A DNA stretch of 33,487 nucleotides from Spirochaeta sp. (lineage in GTDB: Bacteria > Spirochaetota > Spirochaetia > DSM-27196 > Alkalispirochaetaceae), in the NCBI GenBank assembly GCA_007117185.1, contig SKHA01000277.1, positions 1 through 33,487 of the forward strand, read 5' to 3'. The notes under the pieces were generated by a model. The model had not been told where the DNA came from, made no database searches, and saw nothing but the letters and a program-made list of their open reading frames with translations. A program made the position numbers and the translations under genes. Shown in pieces: positions 21,652 to 31,653 of the stretch (positions within the stretch are counted from its first letter, which is position 1; each line of letters starts with the position of its first letter).

Positions 21652-22646
21652 TGGTCCCGCTCGGTCAGCTGGAACAGCACCGTCCGCAGTTCCGGGAGGT
21701 TCTCCCCGGCCAGGGCGGATATGCGCACGCAGGGGATTTCCGGAGGCAGCTGTTGCTGTACCTGTTCAACGTGGTCGGGATCGCATTCGCCGGAGGAAAC
21801 TCGGTCCATCTTGGTAAGGACCACTATACAGGGCTTCTCCGCCAGTTCCGTCGAGTACGCCTCAAGCTCCTTCCTGAGGGTCAGGAAGTCCTTATAGGGA
21901 TCCTCTTCACCGACGTCAAGCAGAATCGCAAGTCCGCGGGTTCGGGCTATGTGGCGCAGAAATCTGGTTCCAAGCCCCGCTCCCTCACTGGCGCCGGCGA
22001 TCAATCCCGGGATGTCCGCCAGGACGATGTCTCGGTCATGGAGGTGCATCACCCCGAGGTTGGGAATCACCGTGGTGAAGGGGTAGTTTCCAATTTTGGG
22101 ATCCGCTTTGGTCAGAACTTTGAGCAGGGTGGATTTTCCGGCGTTGGGCAGACCGACAAAACCGATATCCGCGATGATCTGCAGTTCAACTTTGAGGGTT
22201 CGTTCCTCTCCGGGTTCTCCCGGTTGGGAAAAACGGGGAGTCTGGTGGGTGGAGCTTTTGAAATGGGCATTTCCCTTGCCTCCCCGGCCACCACGAAGAA
22301 GGCACTCACGCTGCCCCTCGCTGACCAGGTCCAGAAGCCGCTCTCCGGTGGCTGCGTCGGTGACCACCGTTCCCGGGGGCACCTCGATAACCACGTCCTG
22401 TCCGGCGGCGCCGTCCTTGTTTCTCCCGGTACCGGAATTCCCGTTATCCGCAAAAAAACGCTGCCGCATTCGTACATACGACAGCGTTTTTATGTTCTTT
22501 TTAACCACGAAGACGACGTCGCCGCCGCGCCCGCCCTCTCCGCCGTCGGGGCCGCCTCGGGGAACGTACTTCTCCCGACGGAACGAAATCGCCCCGGGCC
22601 CGCCGTGACCGGACCGGACCAGGATCTCCGCTTCGTCAACGAACAG
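21648..22646 (-). CDS. obg: Obg GTPase (CgtA), probable non-canonical CTG start
   Basis: GTPase motifs ADIGFVGLPNAGKSTLLKVL, LADIPGLIAGASEGAGLG. Obg-fold N-terminus LFVDEAEILVRSGHGGPGAISFRREKYVPRGGPDGGEGGRGGDVVFVVKKNIKTL lies upstream of the track's GTG start at 22508. Confidence 0.93.
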   Translation of the reverse strand: MFVDEAEILVRSGHGGPGAISFRREKYVPRGGPDGGEGGRGGDVVFVVKKNIKTLSYVRMRQRFFADNGNSGTGRNKDGAAGQDVVIEVPPGTVVTDAATGERLLDLVSEGQRECLLRGGRGGKGNAHFKSSTHQTPRFSQPGEPGEERTLKVELQIIADIGFVGLPNAGKSTLLKVLTKADPKIGNYPFTTVIPNLGVMHLHDRDIVLADIPGLIAGASEGAGLGTRFLRHIARTRGLAILLDVGEEDPYKDFLTLRKELEAYSTELAEKPCIVVLTKMDRVSSGECDPDHVEQVQQQLPPEIPCVRISALAGENLPELRTVLFQLTERDQ

Positions 22647-22651
22647 GGGTC

Positions 22652-22921
22652 TTATCCCTGCACGGCCTCAGCGACGGGATCGATGGAAACCACCTTCTTG
22701 CCGCGCCGAGTATGAAAGCGAACCGTTCCGTCAGCTTTGGCAAAGAGGGTATCGTCCTTGCCGCGTCCGACCATTTCGCCAGGATGTACTTTGGTTCCCC
22801 GCTGTCGAATGATGATCGATCCTGCGGACACGAGCTCACCGCCAAACTTCTTGACTCCCAGGCGTTGTGAGTTAGAGTCTCTTCCGTTCTTTGAGCTACC
22901 ACCGCCCTTTTTATGTGCCAT
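22652..22921 (-). CDS. rpmA: 50S ribosomal protein L27
   Basis: [48 protein letters not shown]; start 22921 preceded by GGAGAGAG. Confidence 0.97.
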   Translation of the reverse strand: MAHKKGGGSSKNGRDSNSQRLGVKKFGGELVSAGSIIIRQRGTKVHPGEMVGRGKDDTLFAKADGTVRFHTRRGKKVVSIDPVAEAVQG

Positions 22922-23276
22922 CTCTCTCTCCTTTGATTGCGCCCGCCGTTTTGTCCGTTTCGCTGATGACCAGCGAAACCTCATCGGGCCACTCGTGCTG
23001 AATCTCGATCAGCCCGGTCTTTGCCAGCTCCCACACGCCCCGGACCCAGGGTTGGTCAGCGCCGCTGACCAGGACCAGATCAAGAAATCCCTCGTCCTGA
23101 ACTGCGCCACGTACTTCACACAGGGTGCTTCGGACCAGAACCAGACCAAGTGCCTTGGTCAGGGCTGACACGGCGGCGCAGGACGCGCTGTCCCTGCCGT
23201 GGTCTCGTAACCCGTGACCCCGTACAGTTATCTGCTCCAGCGCATAACCCCGGGTGACAGCATCGATCCGGATCAT
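22911..23276 (-). CDS. Prp/YsxB-like ribosomal-processing cysteine protease
   Basis: Located between rplU and rpmA; motif [26 protein letters not shown] with His and Cys in the expected spacing. Confidence 0.85.
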   Translation of the reverse strand: MIRIDAVTRGYALEQITVRGHGLRDHGRDSASCAAVSALTKALGLVLVRSTLCEVRGAVQDEGFLDLVLVSGADQPWVRGVWELAKTGLIEIQHEWPDEVSLVISETDKTAGAIKGERDGT

Positions 23277-23590
23277 GCGACTCCGGCGATCTCCTTGACC
23301 CGAACCAGGGAATACGCAGCGCGATGCCCCTGAGTCCGATGGTAATTCTTGCGACGTTTGTGCTTGTAGACGATTACCTTGGCATCCTTGCCGTGGCCCT
23401 CAACGATCGCCTTGACTGAGACGCCCTTCACGTAGGGGGTGCCAACCGAAACGGCTGAGTCGGTACGGACAAGAACAACATCGGAGAATTCCAGTTCTGA
23501 CCCCTCTTCCGAGGAGAGGAAATCTACCTTCACAACGGTGTCCTGCTCGACTTTATACTGCTTGCCTTTGATTTCTACCAGTGCGTACAT
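23273..23590 (-). CDS. rplU: 50S ribosomal protein L21
   Basis: MYALVEIKGKQYKVEQDTVVKVDFL...VIVYKHKRRKNYHRTQGHRAAYSLVRV; start 23590 (track extends to 23677). Confidence 0.96.
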   Translation of the reverse strand: MYALVEIKGKQYKVEQDTVVKVDFLSSEEGSELEFSDVVLVRTDSAVSVGTPYVKGVSVKAIVEGHGKDAKVIVYKHKRRKNYHRTQGHRAAYSLVRVKEIAGVA

Positions 23591-23598
23591 AACTCGTT

Positions 23599-23628
23599 TT
23601 TGTACACGGTTTTGCGCTAACTGGTCAA
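23599..23628 (-). promoter_or_regulatory. Candidate sigma-70-type promoter upstream of rplU
   Basis: Minus strand TTGACC-18 bp-TACAAA immediately upstream of the rplU ATG. Confidence 0.4.
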
Positions 23629-23657
23629 GCAGTTGGAGAGCACCTCCCACGCAGGGA

Positions 23658-25121
23658 TCACGGGAGGGCTGTCTCACCCATCAGAAAGCGGTCTACCTCG
23701 CGGGCGGCTCCACGCCCTTCGTTGATCGCCCAGACCACAAGACTTTGACCGCGACGGGCATCACCGGCGGCAAAAACTCCCGGGATTGACGTTGCAAAAT
23801 TGCCGTATTGCGCCTTGTAGTTGCTGCGGGGGTCCCGCTCCAGCGCCAGCTCCTGGGCGATATAGTCCTCGGGCCCCAGAAAACCGAGGGCCAAAAGGAC
23901 CAGATCCGTTTCAAACTCCTCTTCGGTGCCGGGTATTTCTTCCATTTTCGGCGGTGAGCCGGGCTCTTTGACCCAGTTGACCCGCACCGTTCGCACCGCC
24001 TTCACCCGTCCCTCGTCGTCACCGATGAACTCCTTGGTGAGAATGGCGAACTCCCGGGGGTCCCGGCCGAACACCGCCGCCGCTTCCTCGTGCCCGTAGT
24101 CGGTCTTCAGGGTCCGGGCATAGGTCGGCCAGGGCATCTCTTCGTTGCGTTCCGAGGGCGGTTTGGGCAGTAACTCAAAGTTGAGCAGACTGGCGCAGCC
24201 ATGCCGGACAGAGGTACCCAGGCAGTCGTTGCCGGTGTCGCCGCCACCAATGACGATCACCTTTCGCCCCCTGGCGGAGATGTAGGCGCCGTCCTCGAAA
24301 TTGCTGTCCAGGAGGCTCCTGGTGTTCGCCTTGAGAAACTCCATCGCGAAGTGGATTCCCTCGAGGTCGCGACCGGGAACGGGCAGGTCCCGCGGTCGGG
24401 TGGCCCCGCAGGCAAGAACAACCGCGTCATGATGCTCCATAAGCTGTTGCGTCGGGATATCCCGGCCGACGTCGACGCCGGTCCGGAAGGAGATTCCCTC
24501 GGCGGCCATCATTCCGTTGCGCTTTTCAACAAGCTGCTTGTCCAGCTTCATGTTGGGAATCCCGTACATCAACAGTCCGCCGATGCGATCCTGACGCTCG
24601 TAGACGGTGACGGTGTGTCCCGCCTGGTTCAGCTGGTCAGCTGCGGCCAGTCCGGCGGGGCCACTTCCTACCACAGCGACGGTCTTCCCCGTTCGCACCG
24701 CAGGGACGCGTGGCTGCATCAGCCCGTTCTCGTACGCTCGGTCGATGATCGCTGCTTCGTTTTCCTTGATGGTCACCGGGGGTTCGTTGATTCCCAGCAC
24801 GCAGGCGTGCTCGCACGGCGCCGGGCACACCCGCCCGGTGTACTCGGGAAAGTTGTTGGTCTTCATGAGACGGTAGAACGCCTCGTCCCAGCGGCCGTTG
24901 TAAATCAGATCATTCCATTCGGGGATGAGGTTGTCCACGGGGCAGCCGTAGTTGGACTGGCAGAAGGGAACGCCGCAATCCATGCAGCGTGCTCCCTGGG
25001 TCTCCCGCTCGGGCTGATCCATCTCTTTCTTGAACTCACCGAAATGGCTGATTCTCTCTTTGGCGTCCACGTGAGTCGCGGTCTGTCTGTCAAACTCCAT
25101 GAATCCGGTAGGCTTACCCAT
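23658..25121 (-). CDS. gltD: Glutamate synthase small subunit
   Basis: Cys-rich Fe-S motifs ([44 protein letters not shown]), dinucleotide folds [17 protein letters not shown] and [15 protein letters not shown]. Confidence 0.96.
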   Translation of the reverse strand: MGKPTGFMEFDRQTATHVDAKERISHFGEFKKEMDQPERETQGARCMDCGVPFCQSNYGCPVDNLIPEWNDLIYNGRWDEAFYRLMKTNNFPEYTGRVCPAPCEHACVLGINEPPVTIKENEAAIIDRAYENGLMQPRVPAVRTGKTVAVVGSGPAGLAAADQLNQAGHTVTVYERQDRIGGLLMYGIPNMKLDKQLVEKRNGMMAAEGISFRTGVDVGRDIPTQQLMEHHDAVVLACGATRPRDLPVPGRDLEGIHFAMEFLKANTRSLLDSNFEDGAYISARGRKVIVIGGGDTGNDCLGTSVRHGCASLLNFELLPKPPSERNEEMPWPTYARTLKTDYGHEEAAAVFGRDPREFAILTKEFIGDDEGRVKAVRTVRVNWVKEPGSPPKMEEIPGTEEEFETDLVLLALGFLGPEDYIAQELALERDPRSNYKAQYGNFATSIPGVFAAGDARRGQSLVVWAINEGRGAAREVDRFLMGETALP

Positions 25122-28100
25122 GGATCACCTCCTCACCGTACTGCAACGCCGCGTCTTCACGGCCGTGACGACGCAGCTCTTCATCCCGCAATTCTTTGCG
25201 TTCATGCTGTAGTTCCAGAACCCGCCGATACTGCGGCGAGATCACCTTGACGAACTGGCCGCGCACGGTGGCCCAGTTGGCCAGCACCTCAGCGGCGCGT
25301 TCACTCCCGGTGTGACGGAGATGATTGCGAGCCATCGACAGGACTTCCTCATCGTCGGAGACCTCCAGGGGGAGTAGTTCTACCATCCCCGGGTTTGTGT
25401 ATTCCCGCAGGTTACCCGACTGGTCCCAGACCCAGGCGATCCCGCCGCTCATTCCGGCCCCGAAGTTCCGGCCCACCGCGCCCAGGATGAGCGCACGACC
25501 TCCAGTCATGTATTCCAGCGCGTGGTCGCCGGTGCCTTCAACAACAACGCGCACCCCGGAGTTCCGAACGCAGAATCGCTCCGCCGCCACCCCGCGAATA
25601 TACGCTTCGCCGCCGGTGGCTCCGTAGAACGCCACGTTACCGATTATGATGTTTTCTTCCGCAGCGAAGGACGATTCCTTCGGGGGATAGACGATGATAT
25701 GGCCACCAGAGAGTCCCTTGCCGACGTAGTCGTTGGCGTCCCCTTCCAGTTCAAGGGTCACCCCCTGGGCAAGCCAGGCGCCGAAACTCTGTCCGGCGCT
25801 ACCGGTGAACTTGACGTGCAGCGAGTCGTCGTCCAGTTCGTACGCACCGATCTGTCGAACGATCTCGTTGCTGAGCATTCCGCCGGTGGTTCGGTCGGTA
25901 TTGACGATGGGAAACTCCAGCGAGACCGCCTCGCGCTGCCGGAACAGCGGCTGTGCCGCCGCGATCAGCTTTCGGTCCAGCACCTCGTCGATTCCGTGGT
26001 CCTGGGGAATGCAGCAGACCACCCCGGTATGACCGCTGCCCACCGTTATCGGGGTGAGCAGCGCCGAGAGGTCCACCCCGGCGCTCTTCCAGTTGCGAAC
26101 TGTCTCGTCCACTTCCAGAAGATCAACTCGACCTACCATCTCCTCAAGGCGACGGAACCCGAGCTGCGCCATGATCTGGCGCACCTCTTCGGCGACGAAA
26201 CGCATCATGTTGACCACGTGTTCCGGCCGGCCGGCAAACTTTTTGCGCAGCTCCTCGTCCTGGGTGGCAATTCCCACCGGGCAGGTGTTCTTTTCGCACT
26301 TGCGCATCATGATGCAGCCCATGCTGATCAGTGCGCTGGTGGCAAACCCCATCTCCTCCGCACCGAGGAGCGCGGCGATTACCACATCCCTGCCCGTCTT
26401 GAGCTGGCCGTCGGTCTGCAGGACAACACGGCTCCGCAGATCGTTGAGCACCAGCGTCTGGTGAACCTCGGCGATGCCCAGCTCCCAGGGGAGCCCGGCG
26501 TTCTTGATACCCGTCAGGGCGCTCGCCCCGGTGCCCCCGTCGTGCCCGGAGATGAGAATGTGGTCGGCGTGAGCCTTGGCTACCCCGGCGGCGATCGTTC
26601 CCACGCCCACCTCGCTCACCAGCTTGACGCTTACCCGCCCCGAGGGGTTGGCATTCTTCAAGTCGAAGATCAGCTGGGCCAGATCCTCAATGGAATAGAT
26701 GTCGTGGTGCGGCGGCGGGCTGATGAGGCCCACCCCGGGGGTGGAGAAACGCGTTTTGGCGATCTCGTCAAAGACTTTGTGCCCCGGCAGCTCGCCACCT
26801 TCCCCCGGTTTGGCCCCCTGAGCCATCTTGATCTGCATCTCGTCGGAGTTGGTCAGGTATTCGATGGTGACCCCGAAGCGGCCCGAAGCGACCTGCTTGA
26901 TCGCCGAGCGCTTGCTGTCGCCGTTCTCCAGGGGCTGGTACCGCCGGCGGTCTTCCCCGCCCTCTCCGGTGTTGGACTTGCCGCCAATGCGGTTCATCGC
27001 TACCGCCAGAGTCTCGTGGGCCTCGATGCTGATGGATCCGTAGCTCATCGCCCCGGTGACGAACCGCCGCATGATCTCCTCTGCCGGCTCCACCTCATCC
27101 AGAGGTACCGCTGTTGTCCCGTCGGCGAACTTCAACAGCCCCCGCAACGTCGCCTGGGAGGTGCTTCGCTCGTTCTGCCGGGCGGTGTAGCGCCCGAACG
27201 CCTCGGTGTCGCCGGTTCTCACCGCCAGCTGCAGATCCGCGATGGACTCGGGATCCCACATGTGCTTTTCACCCCCGAAACGCCACTGATAGTCGCCGGG
27301 GTTGAGATACTCCGTACCGATCTGCTGGTTTCCCCGGGGGTACGCCGCTTCGTGGCGACGCAACGCCTCCTGGGCCAGCTGACCGAAACCGGCCCCCTGA
27401 ATCCTGCTGGCTGTCCCGGCGAAGCAGAACTCCACCACCTCATCGGCCAGCCCCACGATCTCGAAGATCTGGGCGCCCTTGTAGGACTCCAGGGTGCTGA
27501 TTCCCATCTTTCCAAAGACTTTGCGCATTCCCTTCTGAACCGCATAGTGATAGGCGTCAACAATCGCCTCGTCGGCCAGGTCCTGCCTGAGCTGGTTGTC
27601 CCGCTTGAGCTGCCACATCGCCTCGTAGGCCAGGTAGGGGTTGATCGCGTCAGCTCCGTAGCCCACCAGGGTGCAGAAGTGGTGCACCTCCCGAGGCTCT
27701 CCGCTCTCAACGACGATCCCGATCTGGGTGCGCTTGTGGCTGCGGACCAGCTGGTGATGAGCAGCTCCCGTTGCCAGGAGAGCACTTACCGGCACCCGCT
27801 CCGGTCCGGCTGAGCGGTCCGAGAGGATGACCAGACTGTACCCTTCGCTGATGGCGCTCTCCGTCTCCCGGGCGATCCGCTCCAGAGCTTCCTTGAGCCC
27901 CCCTTCGCCGGAGGCCAGTGGGAAGGTGCAGTCGATGACCCTGGATCGCCACCCCCGGTAGTCCATCTCCTTCAACTTTGCCAGATCCTGGTTGGTGAGG
28001 ACAGGATGATCCAGCCAGAGCCGGTGGGCATCTTCCGGGCTGTTCTCCAGGACGTTGCCCTCCGGCCCGATGTAGGAACCGAGGCTCATTATCACCTCTT

Positions 28101-29712
28101 CGCGGATCGAGTCGATGGGCGGGTTGGTGACCTGTGCAAACAGCTGCTTGAAGTACTCGTAGAGCAAACGAGACTTGTCCGAAAGCACCGCCAGGGGGGT
28201 GTCGTTCCCCATCGACCCCAGGGGCTCCACCGAGTTTTCCGCCATCGGCTTGAGAATCAGTTGCAGGTGTTCCAGGGTGAACCCGAAGGCGCGCATCCGC
28301 TCCAGAATTGTCTCGCTGTCAAGCCCGGGGGCGTCGCCTACTCCGGCGATCTCCTGCAGGGTCAAGCGCTGCTCTTTGAGCCACGCCGCGAAGGGATACC
28401 GAGCGGCAATACCGTTCTTCAGCTCCGTATCGTCAACGATGCGTCCTTCCTGGAAGTTCACCAGGAACATCCGTCCGGGCTGCAGGCGCCCCTTCTGGAT
28501 CACTTTTGCCGGGTCAATGGAGGCGACGCCAACCTCGCTGGCCATCACCACCAGATCGTCACTGGTAACATAGTAGCGGCTGGGACGCAGACCGTTACGG
28601 TCCAGTACCGCTCCGATCACCCGACCGTCGGTAAAGGCGATCGACGCCGGTCCGTCCCAGGGCTCCATCTGGGTGCTCATGAATTCGTACATCGCCTTGC
28701 CGACCTCCGGCATGTGTCGGTGGTTCTGCCACGCCTCGGGGACCATCATCATGATCGCTTCAGGAAGCTCCCGACCGGCCATCAGCAACAACTCAAGAAC
28801 GTTGTCAAAGTTTCCCGAGTCGGAGAGGTCCGGCTCGATCACCGGCAGCAGCTTCTTCACGTCATCGCCGAAGAGTTCACTCCGGAGGATACCCTCCCGG
28901 GCGCGCATCTTGTTGATATTGCCCCGGAGGGTATTGATCTCTCCGTTGTGGCTCATGAACCGCAACGGTTGCGCTCGGTCCCAGCTCGGGAATGTATTCG
29001 TTGAGAACCGACTGTGGACCATCGCCAGATGGGTTTCAAAGAGGGGGTCCGTCAGATCCAGGTAGTACTGGAAAAGCTGCTCCGGGGTGAGCATCCCCTT
29101 GTAGACGATATTTCTGGTGGAAAGGCTGCAGATATAAAAGAAATGGGAGCGATCGTTCTCGCCTCCCCGCAAGGTGTTGGTGGCCCGCTTGCGGATGATG
29201 TACAGCGCCCGCTCAAAACTGTCCCGATCCATATCGCCGCCGGCAGCAATAAAGACCTGCCGAATGACCGGTTCAGCAGCCAGAGCGGAAGGACCGATCA
29301 TGGAGTTGTCCCGGGGAACGTCCCGCCAGCCCAGAAAGCGCTGCTTTTCTTCGGCGATGATCCCCTCGAACTGAGCCTCGCATCGCTGCCGCTCGTTTTC
29401 GTCCTGAGGGAGGAACACAAGTCCTGCGGCAAACTTGCCTCGCTCAGGGAGGGTTACCTGCAGCTCGTTCCCGGCGATTCGTTCCAAGAGAGCGTGGGGC
29501 AGCGCCGTCAGGATACCCGCGCCGTCACCGGTATTCACCTCTGCTCCCACCGCACCGCGGTGGGTCATGTTCACGAGCACTTCCCGGGCCATCGGCACCA
29601 GGTCATGACTGGCGTTGCCTTTTATGTGGGCAACAAACCCCACGCCACATGCATCGTGTTCCCACTGTGGAGAATAAAGTCCCTGCTGCCCCGGTCTGGT
29701 TCTGCGCGCCAT
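25114..29712 (-). CDS. gltB: Glutamate synthase large subunit
   Basis: 1532 aa; N-terminal amidotransferase start ([13 protein letters not shown]), FMN/Fe-S region ([42 protein letters not shown]), GXGXG C-terminal domain. Confidence 0.97.
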   Translation of the reverse strand: MARRTRPGQQGLYSPQWEHDACGVGFVAHIKGNASHDLVPMAREVLVNMTHRGAVGAEVNTGDGAGILTALPHALLERIAGNELQVTLPERGKFAAGLVFLPQDENERQRCEAQFEGIIAEEKQRFLGWRDVPRDNSMIGPSALAAEPVIRQVFIAAGGDMDRDSFERALYIIRKRATNTLRGGENDRSHFFYICSLSTRNIVYKGMLTPEQLFQYYLDLTDPLFETHLAMVHSRFSTNTFPSWDRAQPLRFMSHNGEINTLRGNINKMRAREGILRSELFGDDVKKLLPVIEPDLSDSGNFDNVLELLLMAGRELPEAIMMMVPEAWQNHRHMPEVGKAMYEFMSTQMEPWDGPASIAFTDGRVIGAVLDRNGLRPSRYYVTSDDLVVMASEVGVASIDPAKVIQKGRLQPGRMFLVNFQEGRIVDDTELKNGIAARYPFAAWLKEQRLTLQEIAGVGDAPGLDSETILERMRAFGFTLEHLQLILKPMAENSVEPLGSMGNDTPLAVLSDKSRLLYEYFKQLFAQVTNPPIDSIREEVIMSLGSYIGPEGNVLENSPEDAHRLWLDHPVLTNQDLAKLKEMDYRGWRSRVIDCTFPLASGEGGLKEALERIARETESAISEGYSLVILSDRSAGPERVPVSALLATGAAHHQLVRSHKRTQIGIVVESGEPREVHHFCTLVGYGADAINPYLAYEAMWQLKRDNQLRQDLADEAIVDAYHYAVQKGMRKVFGKMGISTLESYKGAQIFEIVGLADEVVEFCFAGTASRIQGAGFGQLAQEALRRHEAAYPRGNQQIGTEYLNPGDYQWRFGGEKHMWDPESIADLQLAVRTGDTEAFGRYTARQNERSTSQATLRGLLKFADGTTAVPLDEVEPAEEIMRRFVTGAMSYGSISIEAHETLAVAMNRIGGKSNTGEGGEDRRRYQPLENGDSKRSAIKQVASGRFGVTIEYLTNSDEMQIKMAQGAKPGEGGELPGHKVFDEIAKTRFSTPGVGLISPPPHHDIYSIEDLAQLIFDLKNANPSGRVSVKLVSEVGVGTIAAGVAKAHADHILISGHDGGTGASALTGIKNAGLPWELGIAEVHQTLVLNDLRSRVVLQTDGQLKTGRDVVIAALLGAEEMGFATSALISMGCIMMRKCEKNTCPVGIATQDEELRKKFAGRPEHVVNMMRFVAEEVRQIMAQLGFRRLEEMVGRVDLLEVDETVRNWKSAGVDLSALLTPITVGSGHTGVVCCIPQDHGIDEVLDRKLIAAAQPLFRQREAVSLEFPIVNTDRTTGGMLSNEIVRQIGAYELDDDSLHVKFTGSAGQSFGAWLAQGVTLELEGDANDYVGKGLSGGHIIVYPPKESSFAAEENIIIGNVAFYGATGGEAYIRGVAAERFCVRNSGVRVVVEGTGDHALEYMTGGRALILGAVGRNFGAGMSGGIAWVWDQSGNLREYTNPGMVELLPLEVSDDEEVLSMARNHLRHTGSERAAEVLANWATVRGQFVKVISPQYRRVLELQHERKELRDEELRRHGREDAALQYGEEVIHG

Positions 29713-29749
29713 CCTTGCTCCTTACCCAAAATCTGGTGAAAAAATACTA

Positions 29750-29766
29750 TGCAATTTCAGTGCCAA
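29750..29766 (-). promoter_or_regulatory. Sigma-54 (RpoN) -24/-12 promoter upstream of gltBD
   Basis: Minus strand TTGGCACTGAAATTGCA: GG to GC spacing matches -24/-12. Predicted TSS near 29739, then AAGGAGCAAGG before ATG at 29712. Confidence 0.75.
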
Positions 29767-29887
29767 GCGTCAATTATCCTTACAACTTATGTAAGCAAAA
29801 GGAGATACGCCACCTCAGGAATTCATACGCCAGCGTAGTTTCTACAAAGTTGTAGGGTATCCTACCATTTCGTCCTACGTAAACGTA

Positions 29888-31618
29888 TTACATCGACTCC
29901 AGAAAGGGAATGTTCAGTAACCCGAGACCGTGACGCATCACCTCCATCACCGCCATAGAGAGTCCCAGACGAAACGACCGCACCTTCGGATCCGTGGCCA
30001 CGGCAATGGGATGGTCGTGGTAGAACCGGGAGAAGTCCCGGGCGGTCTCAAAGAGGAACCCTGCCAGGAGAGACGGGTTGTAAGAGGCCGCAGCGTCTGC
30101 AACGACCTGAGGATAGCCGGACACTCGAAAGACCAGGTTCCACTCTTCATCAGCAAGCTCCGTCGGCGGCTCGACCTGCTCCGGGGCAGGCTCCTTGCGA
30201 AGCATGCTGGAGACCCGCGCCCCCACGTACTGCAGATACGGACCGGTGTTTCCGGTAAACGCCAGGGACTCTTCCGGATTGAAGATCATGTCCTTCACCG
30301 GACTGGTCTGCAGCAGGTAGTAATGCAGGGCACCGAGGGCAACCCTCTCAGCGGTGATAGCGGGATCTTCCAGGTGTTCTTCCCGCTCTTTGTTGCGGAT
30401 TTCTTCCCGGGCCAGGCCTGCCAACTGATCCAGCAGCTCGTCAGCATCCACCACCGTTCCTTCCCGGGACTTCATCTTGCCCTCGGGAAGGTTGACCATC
30501 CCGTAGGCCAGGTGATGAAGCGAATCCGCCCACTTCACCCCCAGACGACGCAACACCTCGAAGAGAACCTGGAAATGGTACCGCTGCTCACTGGCTACAA
30601 CATACACCAGGGAGTCAAAGGGCCAGTCGTCGTGACGCTGCATGGCCGTGCCAATATCCTGGGTGAGGTAGAGGGAGGTTCCATCCGCTCGCAGGAGCAC
30701 TTTTTTGTCCAGCTGAATATCTGTCAGGTCCACCCAGACGGTGCCTTTCTCATCCCGGGTGAAGACGCCGTCGTCAAGGCCCTGGAGGATTTTCTCGCGG
30801 CCAAGCAGATAGGTCTGACTCTCGTAATAGACTTGATCGAATGATATGCCGGTGCGGAGGTAGGTTTTTTCGATTCCGGAAATCGCCCAGTGGTTCATCC
30901 GTTCCCACAGCTGGTGAATACCGGCATCGCCCTGCTCCCACTCCTGAAGCATCTGCCGCGCCCGCTCTTCCGCCTGGGAGCCTTCCTTCTCCCATTGGGC
31001 GTAACGGACGTAATAGTCCCCCACGAAGTGGTCCGACTTCTTGCCCACCTCCTCCGGTGTCTGCCCCTGTCCGAACTGTTCATACGCCGCCATGGACTTG
31101 CAGATGTGGATCCCCCTGTCGTTGATCAGGTTGACCCGGCGAACCGTTGCCCCGGCGGCAAGGAGCATCCGGGCCACACTCTCCCCCAGGGCGTCGTTAC
31201 GCAAATGACCAAGATGGAGTGGCTTGTTGGTATTGGGGCAGGAAAACTCTATCATAATACGACGGCCCGCCAGTGCAGCGCTGTCACCCCACCGGCCCGA
31301 CGCTGCCAGCGCGGCGTTCACGGTAGCGGAGGCAACTACCGGACGGTTCAGAAAGATGTTGATATACGGTCCGGTGGCTTCCACCCGTCCGGCGTCGCCT
31401 GATCCGATAACGGTGGCAACCTCAGCGGAAATCTGCTGCGGACTTTTCTTAAGAACTCTGGCCAGCGGAAACATCGGGAAGGCGATGTCCCCGAGGTTTC
31501 GCTCCGGTGGGGTCTCAGGGTGTATGAGCCGGTCAATCTGGTCGCGATCCGAATCGGGAAACGCCCGCAGGACTGCGGTAGCAACAGCCCGCTTCCATTC
31601 AATGTGATACTGCTTCAT
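29888..31618 (-). CDS. argS: Arginyl-tRNA synthetase
   Basis: FSCPNTNKPLHLGHLRNDALGESVARML (HIGH-like), VVASEQRYHFQVLFEVLRRLG, GMVNLPEGKMKSREGTVVDADELLD; start MKQYHIEWKR at 31618. Confidence 0.95.
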   Translation of the reverse strand: MKQYHIEWKRAVATAVLRAFPDSDRDQIDRLIHPETPPERNLGDIAFPMFPLARVLKKSPQQISAEVATVIGSGDAGRVEATGPYINIFLNRPVVASATVNAALAASGRWGDSAALAGRRIMIEFSCPNTNKPLHLGHLRNDALGESVARMLLAAGATVRRVNLINDRGIHICKSMAAYEQFGQGQTPEEVGKKSDHFVGDYYVRYAQWEKEGSQAEERARQMLQEWEQGDAGIHQLWERMNHWAISGIEKTYLRTGISFDQVYYESQTYLLGREKILQGLDDGVFTRDEKGTVWVDLTDIQLDKKVLLRADGTSLYLTQDIGTAMQRHDDWPFDSLVYVVASEQRYHFQVLFEVLRRLGVKWADSLHHLAYGMVNLPEGKMKSREGTVVDADELLDQLAGLAREEIRNKEREEHLEDPAITAERVALGALHYYLLQTSPVKDMIFNPEESLAFTGNTGPYLQYVGARVSSMLRKEPAPEQVEPPTELADEEWNLVFRVSGYPQVVADAAASYNPSLLAGFLFETARDFSRFYHDHPIAVATDPKVRSFRLGLSMAVMEVMRHGLGLLNIPFLESM

Positions 31619-31653
31619 GAGGGCGCCAGCATACAGCAAAGAGCTCTACCGCG

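Noticed and set aside
23643-23667. CCTCCC...GGGAGG inverted repeat over the gltD stop
   Set aside because: Long 13-nt loop and no T-tract on the minus strand, so not supported as a rho-independent terminator.
24201-25250. 349-aa plus-strand ORF
   Set aside because: Antisense to gltD/gltB; composition consistent with a shadow frame.
25522-27813. 763-aa plus-strand ORF
   Set aside because: Fully antisense to the conserved gltB frame; translation is low-information and typical of the shadow frame of a GC-rich gene.
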